From DATKDP01 sp035546335 (GTDB lineage Bacteria; Acidobacteriota; Thermoanaerobaculia; Gp7-AA8), in the NCBI GenBank assembly GCA_035546335.1, contig DATKDP010000095.1, positions 1-47,395 of the forward strand: a stretch of DNA of 47,395 bases, read 5' to 3'. The position numbers and the translations under genes were made by a program. This document shows, piece after piece, positions 43,358 through 47,395 of the stretch; position 1 is the first letter of the stretch, and each line of letters starts with the position of its first letter. The notes under the pieces were generated by a model, which saw only the letters and a program-made list of their open reading frames with translations, did no database searches and was not told the DNA's origin.

Positions 43358-44209
43358 TCAGCGCGACCGCGGCGGCCGCGGTGCTTGGTACCGCATGGTC
43401 AGCTCGCGGATGCGCAACGCCAGACGCTCATCACCGATCCGCTCCGCCGCGACTTCGAACGATTCGGTCGCTCCCTTCCAGCGCAGCTCGTCGACATCGC
43501 TGAAAAGCAGCGCATCGGTTCGCAGCGTCGCCAGCGTCTTGAAGAGGAGCGCGCGCTCGCGACGTTCACCGAGCGTCGCAGCGGGGAACTGTTCGATCGG
43601 CCCGTACCGGCCGATCAGCGAGGCGGCCGTTTTCGGTCCCCACCCCGCGATGCCGGGATAACCGTCCGCCGCGTCGCCCACCAGGGCGAGGTAATCGGGA
43701 ATGAGCGCGGGCGGCACGCCGAACTTCTCGAGGACGCCGCGCTCGTCGCGAATCGTTCCGCTCCGCCGATCCATCTGCACGACGCGATCGCCGGCGACGC
43801 ATTGTGCGAGATCCTTGTCGGGCGTCCAGATGCAGACCTTCTCCACGCGTTCATCGAGAGCAGCGAGGTGTGCGGCGGATGCGAGTGCATCGTCCGCCTC
43901 CAGCTCGATCATCGGCCAGGTGACGACGCCCATCGCCACGAGCGCTTCTTCCAATGGATGGAACTGTGCCCTCAGCGCCGGCTCGATTCCCGCTCCCGTC
44001 TTGTAGTCGGGCCAGAGCGCGTTGCGGAACGACTCGATGACGTGATCCGTCGCCACGCCGATGTGCGTCGCTCCTTCCTCGAGCATCTGCACGACCGTGC
44101 GCAGAACTCCCGCTACGGCTCCGAAAGGAGGATCGCTTTTCCTGAAACGGCGGATTCCATAGAAGTGCCGGAAGAGCTCGTAGGTGCCGTCGATGAGGTG
44201 AACGATCAT
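43358..44209 (-). CDS. 5'-3' exonuclease/flap nuclease (PolI N-terminal domain type)
   Basis: The 283-residue product is a free-standing FEN-type nuclease: VHLIDGTYELFRHFYG at the start, IELEADDALASAAH, WTPDKDLAQCV, LVGDAADGYPGIAGWGPKTAASLI. The acidic residues in these motifs coordinate two metal ions. The helix-hairpin-helix GIAGWGPKTA binds DNA. It is about the size of the PolI 5'-nuclease domain but without the polymerase. With the downstream ligase it could trim flaps before sealing. A TACTAT hexamer lies 11 nt before the ATG. Confidence 0.93.
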   Translation of the reverse strand: MIVHLIDGTYELFRHFYGIRRFRKSDPPFGAVAGVLRTVVQMLEEGATHIGVATDHVIESFRNALWPDYKTGAGIEPALRAQFHPLEEALVAMGVVTWPMIELEADDALASAAHLAALDERVEKVCIWTPDKDLAQCVAGDRVVQMDRRSGTIRDERGVLEKFGVPPALIPDYLALVGDAADGYPGIAGWGPKTAASLIGRYGPIEQFPAATLGERRERALLFKTLATLRTDALLFSDVDELRWKGATESFEVAAERIGDERLALRIRELTMRYQAPRPPRSR

Positions 44210-44284
44210 TCGCGGCGTCGATAGTAGTGCACGACGACGAGCGAACGGAATGGAACCGATGGGCGCGGCGCCTGTGCGACGCCT

Positions 44285-44443
44285 TCACTCGCCGATCTGA
44301 TCGGTATGCTGGGCAGACTCCCACAGCTCGAGGTACTTTTCTCGAACGCTCGCGTCGAGCTCCTCGGCGAGCTGCCACCGTCCGGTCACCATGCACAGCG
44401 GCGTGGTCACGGCCGCGATCTCGCGCCCTCCCGGATCGATCAT
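44285..44443 (-). CDS. possible small ORF (52 codons) or C-terminal gene remnant
   Basis: A minus-strand frame with strongly GC-rich third positions reads MIDPGGREIAAVTTPLC, then GRWQLAEELDASVREKYLELW, ending QIGE and stop. It looks like a real protein end with an amphipathic helix, but I do not recognise it. Its first codons overlap the CreD fragment on the other strand. It may be the tail of a gene joined to the CreD fragment by a deletion. There is no good ribosome-binding site. Confidence 0.3.
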   Translation of the reverse strand: MIDPGGREIAAVTTPLCMVTGRWQLAEELDASVREKYLELWESAQHTDQIGE

Positions 44444-45146
44444 TCCGCTCGAGGTCGGCTACCGCTCGCAGGGACTCCAGACGTGGCACTACGCCTTCGG
44501 CGAGAACGTCGTGCAGGTGCGCGACTTCGTCCTGGAGATGAAAACCGACTTCCACTCCATCGACTTTCCCGAGGAGACGATCTCCCCGGGCGCGAAGCAG
44601 AAAGCATCGAACGGCGGATGGACTCTGACGTGGAAGTACGTGAACCTGGTGACCGGAAACCGGATCGGCATGATCATGCCGGAGAAGCTCCAGCCCGGCC
44701 CGCTCGCGGGACGCATCAGCTTCTTCGCCCCGGTCTCCCTCCTCTTCTTTTTCTTCGCCATCTTCATCATCACCTCGCTGCGCCGGATTCGGCTCCATCC
44801 GATGCACTACTTCTTTCTGGCGACCTCGTTCTTCGCGTTTCATCTCCTGCTCGCGTACCTCGTCGATCACATCTCGATTCATCTCGCCTTCGCGATCTGT
44901 TCGGCGGTCTCGCTCTTTCTGGTGGTGAGCTATCTGCGGATCGTGACCGGACCGCGCTTCGCCTTTCGTGAAGCGGCCCTCGCGCAGCTCGTCTACCTGG
45001 TCGGCTTTTCCTACGCCTTTTTCTTCAAGGGCTTCACCGGTCTCACCGTGACCATCGGTGCGATCCTCTCACTCTTTCTGGTGATGCAATTGACGGCGCG
45101 GATCGACTGGGCGCATGCGGGCTCGCCTCCCGCGCAGCCGGCATAG
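44391..45146 (+). CDS. 5'-truncated CreD-family inner-membrane protein
   Basis: The frame encodes 251 residues that match only the C-terminal part of CreD-like proteins of about 450 residues: VGYRSQGLQTWHYAFG, VRDFVLEMKTDFHSIDFPE, MPEKLQPGPLAGRISFFAPVSL, then five or so membrane segments (LFFFFAIFIITSL, YFFLATSFFAFHLLLAYLVDHISIHLAF, VSLFLVVSYLRIV, LVYLVGFSYAFFFKGFTGLTVTIGAI). The N-terminal membrane helix and most of the periplasmic domain are absent, and only 180 bp separate it from the nuclease gene, so they cannot lie upstream. It is probably a remnant. Residues before PPGSIIPLEVGYRSQ show no family match. Confidence 0.72.
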   Translation: MHSGVVTAAISRPPGSIIPLEVGYRSQGLQTWHYAFGENVVQVRDFVLEMKTDFHSIDFPEETISPGAKQKASNGGWTLTWKYVNLVTGNRIGMIMPEKLQPGPLAGRISFFAPVSLLFFFFAIFIITSLRRIRLHPMHYFFLATSFFAFHLLLAYLVDHISIHLAFAICSAVSLFLVVSYLRIVTGPRFAFREAALAQLVYLVGFSYAFFFKGFTGLTVTIGAILSLFLVMQLTARIDWAHAGSPPAQPA

Positions 45147-45164
45147 GGCGCATCCTGATCGCAG

Positions 45165-45190
45165 GGGAGAGCGGGCGTCCCGCGCCCGCC
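45165..45190 (+). repeat. palindromic element, copy 4 (26 bp)
   Basis: Identical to the first 26 bp of the element at 7354 and 16053 (GGGAGA then GCGGGCG-TCCCG-CGCCCGC), 18 nt after the CreD-fragment stop. The rest of the gap 45147-45443 holds no gene apart from the promoter region at 45395. Confidence 0.9.
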
Positions 45191-45394
45191 TCTGTGTGTC
45201 CTTCCGATACGGTCACCGAGTAAGGCCTGCGCGGGCGGATTCGGCGGCGGCGGCGGCACCTTGGTGCAGTCGTCGGCGGCGATCGGGAATTCACGGCGCG
45301 CGCGGTATGGCGAAAACTCGCAAAGGATGGAGGATCGATGAGAGACCTCGTCACGCTCGCTGCTGTCAGATCATCATCTCGGAACGGATCAGAT

Positions 45395-45440
45395 GTTACG
45401 AAACATTGGTAGTTGTGTATACTTACCTAGGGTTTGTAAC
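45395..45440 (+). promoter_or_regulatory. AbiE promoter with flanking inverted repeat (putative operator)
   Basis: TTACGA (45396-45401) and TATACT (45418-45423) are spaced 16 bp apart. Near-matching inverted arms GTTACGAAAC (45395-45404) and GGTTTGTAAC (45431-45440) flank the -10 box. Known AbiEi antitoxins repress their own operons by binding inverted repeats in the promoter, so this is a likely operator. Confidence 0.6.
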
Positions 45441-45443
45441 AGC

Positions 45444-46040
45444 ATGGAACGACCTGCCGGCGTCAAAGCGATTCTGAACAGGAAAGGGTTTGCAACGTCC
45501 GGTGAGCTGGAGAAAGAAGGGATTTCGCGCACGGAGCTTCAGCGGCTCGTGCGCCGAGGCGTCATCGAACGAGTCTCGCGCGGGGTCTATGCACTCCCTG
45601 GCGTCGTCCTTTCGGAGCATCACAGCCTCGCTGAGGCGATGCAGCTCGTTCCGAGGGGTGTCATCTGTCTACTTACGGCGCTCCGATTCCACGGGCTCAC
45701 GACGCAGAATCCCTCCGAGGTGTGGATGGCGATCCAGGCGAAGGCGTGGCGGCCGAAGCGGCGGGGGGTGAACATCCACTTCGTCCATTTCTCGGGCCTC
45801 GCGTTTCATGAAGGGATCGAGGAGCACACGGTGGCCGGCGTTTGGATCCGCGTCTACAGCGCGGCAAAGACAGTGGCCGACTGCTTCAAGTTCCGCAACA
45901 AGATCGGCATCGACGTGGCGGTGGAAGCGCTGAAGGACTTCACCCGGCATCATCGAGGGCGCGCGAACGAGCTCGCTCGTTTTGCGCGGATCTGCCGCGT
46001 CAGTCGCGTGATGCAACCGTACCTGGATGCGATCGAATGA
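45444..46040 (+). CDS. AbiEi-type antitoxin / autoregulator
   Basis: The 198-residue product has an N-terminal winged helix (LNRKGFATSGELEKEGISRTELQRLVRRGVIERVSRGVYAL, residues about 10-50) and an AbiEi C-terminal domain (VPRGVICLLTALRFHGLTTQNP, VWIRVYSAAKTVADCFKFRNKIGIDVAVEALKD). Known AbiEi proteins are antitoxins of type IV abortive-infection systems and bind operator DNA. The ATG at 45444 directly follows the operator-like repeat. The stop overlaps the next start (ATGA). All expected parts are present. Confidence 0.92.
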   Translation: MERPAGVKAILNRKGFATSGELEKEGISRTELQRLVRRGVIERVSRGVYALPGVVLSEHHSLAEAMQLVPRGVICLLTALRFHGLTTQNPSEVWMAIQAKAWRPKRRGVNIHFVHFSGLAFHEGIEEHTVAGVWIRVYSAAKTVADCFKFRNKIGIDVAVEALKDFTRHHRGRANELARFARICRVSRVMQPYLDAIE

Positions 46041-46531
46041 GTGGTGGAAAGAAGGGTAATCTCCCGGCATCCGTTCTCGCCCGCCTTCTGGCGCGATCGA
46101 AGCAGAGCGGCGTCGACAATCAGCTGACGCTCACTGCGTACGGGTACGAGCGATTTCTTGCCCGGCTTGCAGAATCGACAGTCAGGGAGCGTTTCGTCCT
46201 CAAAGGGGCGATGCTGCTCCAGACATGGTCGGAGCATCCCTATCGCTCCACCCGCGACCTCGATCTCCTCCGGCGTGGTGACGCAAGCGACGAATCGATT
46301 CGGCGCGACATTGACACGATCTGCCGGGCGGTAGTCGAGCCCGATGGTGTCGAATTCGACGTCTCGTCGCTCCGCCTCGAACCGATCCGCATAGAGGACG
46401 AGTACGGCGGAACGCGGGCCACGATCGACGCCTACTGCGGCAAGGTGCGGCTGCCGCTCCAGATCGACATTGGTGTCGGTGACGCACTCGTCGGGGAGAA
46501 CTTCCTCCGAGTTGGCGCAACTTCGAGATGA
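46037..46531 (+). CDS. AbiEii-type toxin, C-terminally truncated
   Basis: The 164-residue product has the N-terminal half of an AbiEii nucleotidyltransferase: a helical lead (LPASVLARLLARSKQSG), RFVLKGAMLLQTWSEHPYRSTRDLDLL (active-site G...DxD), and a second strand LPLQIDIGVGDAL. Full AbiEii proteins run to about 250-300 residues, with a conserved Lys and KDxxD region in the C-terminal half. Here the frame ends at GENFLRVGATSR, and the next 120 bp encode no continuation in any frame. The toxin is probably inactive. The start overlaps the AbiEi stop. Confidence 0.8.
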   Translation: MSGGKKGNLPASVLARLLARSKQSGVDNQLTLTAYGYERFLARLAESTVRERFVLKGAMLLQTWSEHPYRSTRDLDLLRRGDASDESIRRDIDTICRAVVEPDGVEFDVSSLRLEPIRIEDEYGGTRATIDAYCGKVRLPLQIDIGVGDALVGENFLRVGATSR

Positions 46532-46654
46532 TCCTGTTGTACACGTGTGCCACCGCGAAACGGAAGCCGAGGTGTCGCGCATCACTGCCTCGTGTGAGTG
46601 TCGTCACGCGTCGCCGGCAGGCAACGTCGCTACGCTGTTTCGCGAGTTCACGAA

Positions 46655-47125
46655 ATGACAACACCACCTCTCGCCCGCCTCGTTCAAGTCCACAAGGCGC
46701 TCGGCCATCCGGTGCGCCTCCGCCTTCTGGCCATGCTCCGCTCCGGCCCGCTCTGCGTCTGCCAGATGGTGGTGGTCGTCAAACTCGCGGCGTCCACGGT
46801 CTCTGAGCACCTTTCGGACCTCCGACGAGCAGGGCTGCTCACTGAACGAAAGGAAGGGCGCTGGGTCGAATACCGGCTTTCCGACGCCGGGTTGCGCGAG
46901 GGCACACTCGACGCGATCTGGCCCGCGCTCGAAGGTGACCCCGAGGCGAAGGCGGACGCAGTGCTCGTCAAGGAGCTTCGCCGCGTTTCGGTCGACGAGC
47001 TGTGCAGCGTCAATCTCGACCTCGGGCGCCTGCAGCGGCCGAAGCTCGCGACCGCCGTCGCCAGGGCTGCTCAGATCCGCGCAGAGAGCGAGGCACGAGT
47101 CCGGCACCTGCTGAGCATCGCGTAG
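46655..47125 (+). CDS. arsR: ArsR/SmtB family repressor, arsenic-type
   Basis: The 156-residue product has a winged helix (HKALGHPVRLRLLAMLRSGPLCVCQMV... TVSEHLSDLRRAGLLTERKEGRWVEYRL). The CVC in the first part of the recognition region is the As(III)-binding cysteine pair of classic ArsR repressors. An extended C-terminal tail with a further Cys follows. It lies 13 bp before an Acr3-type exporter, the expected ars operon layout. A TTTCG...CGAAA inverted repeat just before the ATG at 46655 may be its operator. Confidence 0.9.
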   Translation: MTTPPLARLVQVHKALGHPVRLRLLAMLRSGPLCVCQMVVVVKLAASTVSEHLSDLRRAGLLTERKEGRWVEYRLSDAGLREGTLDAIWPALEGDPEAKADAVLVKELRRVSVDELCSVNLDLGRLQRPKLATAVARAAQIRAESEARVRHLLSIA

Positions 47126-47138
47126 TGTGAGCGAGCCA

Positions 47139-47395
47139 ATGCGTCCACGCGCGGCACCAAAGCGAATGAACGTCTTCGAGCGGTATCTGTCGTTGTGGGT
47201 GGCGCTGTGCATGGTCGCCGGGATCATTCTCGGCAAGCTTCTGCCCGGTGCGGTCCACGGGCTCCAGGAGCTCGAATTCGGCACGGGCAGTCAGATCAAC
47301 ATCCCGATCGCCGTGCTGATCTGGCTGATGATCTATCCGATGATGCTGAAGATCGACTTCGGGTCGATCGTCCGCGTCGGGCAGCGGCCGACGGG
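47139..47395 (+). CDS. acr3: Acr3-type arsenite efflux permease (partial, runs off the window)
   Basis: The first 85 codons read MNVFERYLSLWVALCMVAGIILGKLLPG and IPIAVLIWLMIYPMMLKIDFGSI, which match the start of the ACR3/ArsB bile-acid-transporter-fold family of arsenite exporters. The gene follows arsR by 13 bp. ATG at 47139 is used. GTG at 47127 is in frame and only 1 nt after the arsR stop codon, so it is an alternative. The rest of the gene is outside the window. Confidence 0.88.
   Translation, partial: MRPRAAPKRMNVFERYLSLWVALCMVAGIILGKLLPGAVHGLQELEFGTGSQINIPIAVLIWLMIYPMMLKIDFGSIVRVGQRPT

Overview
The window is GC-rich and densely packed with genes on both strands. There are no rRNA or tRNA genes, no CRISPR array and no transposase that I can recognise. 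The gene content suggests a Gram-negative, soil- or sediment-type bacterium, most likely Acidobacteriota or a close relative. The clues are a Ser/Thr kinase fused to a TolB/PD40-like propeller, a CytoC_RC-like dihaem cytochrome, many secreted M1, M28 and HExxH peptidases, a DUF2891 protein, an ECF42-type sigma factor with YciI/DGPF partners, and a PagL-like outer-membrane lipid A deacylase. Taxonomy is inferred from content only.

Layout. 0.2-2.7 kb: RNA repair pair (archease, RtcB) and an orphan nucleotidyltransferase. 2.7-9.1 kb: DUF2891 protein, PilZ protein, amidase, KAS III-like ketosynthase, TVP38-type membrane protein and NmrA-like reductase. 9.1-10.8 kb: a palindrome-rich stretch, a 71-residue pseudo-DHp protein and a double-receiver response regulator. 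10.8-16.5 kb: zinc-ribbon/propeller membrane protein, SLC13 permease, PagL-like enzyme, a hypothetical protein, and a broken toxin-antitoxin locus. 16.7-20.1 kb: a NitT/TauT-type ABC importer with two permeases around one ATPase, and a binding-protein gene interrupted by an in-frame TGA. 20.3-37.3 kb: a 50-codon gene, then large exported or membrane proteins (HExxH peptidase, 1453-residue multidomain protein, M1 peptidase, GT39-like membrane protein, PD40 kinase, M28 peptidase). 37.4-42.1 kb: Yip1 protein, intradiol-dioxygenase-like protein, dihaem cytochrome, and the YciI-YciI-ECF42 operon. 42.2-45.1 kb: exonuclease/DNA ligase pair and a CreD-family gene lacking its N-terminal half. 45.4-47.4 kb: an AbiE-type operon with a shortened toxin, then ArsR and the start of an Acr3 arsenite exporter.

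The intergenic DNA is the most distinctive part. It carries arrays of 7-bp tandem repeats, often in inverted pairs, at least four copies of a 26-28 bp palindromic element, a longer composite repeat seen twice, and a family of hairpins ending in GGCCAC. Several genes have a TAGANT-like -10 hexamer exactly 6 nt before the start codon, which points to leaderless transcription. Three or four genes are decayed or shortened (binding protein, two toxins, CreD), and two of these lie next to the palindromic elements. No single gene cluster is clearly a new system. The best candidates for something new are the TGA-containing binding protein, the pair of loci with intact antitoxin-side genes and shortened toxins, and the heptad-repeat/palindrome architecture.
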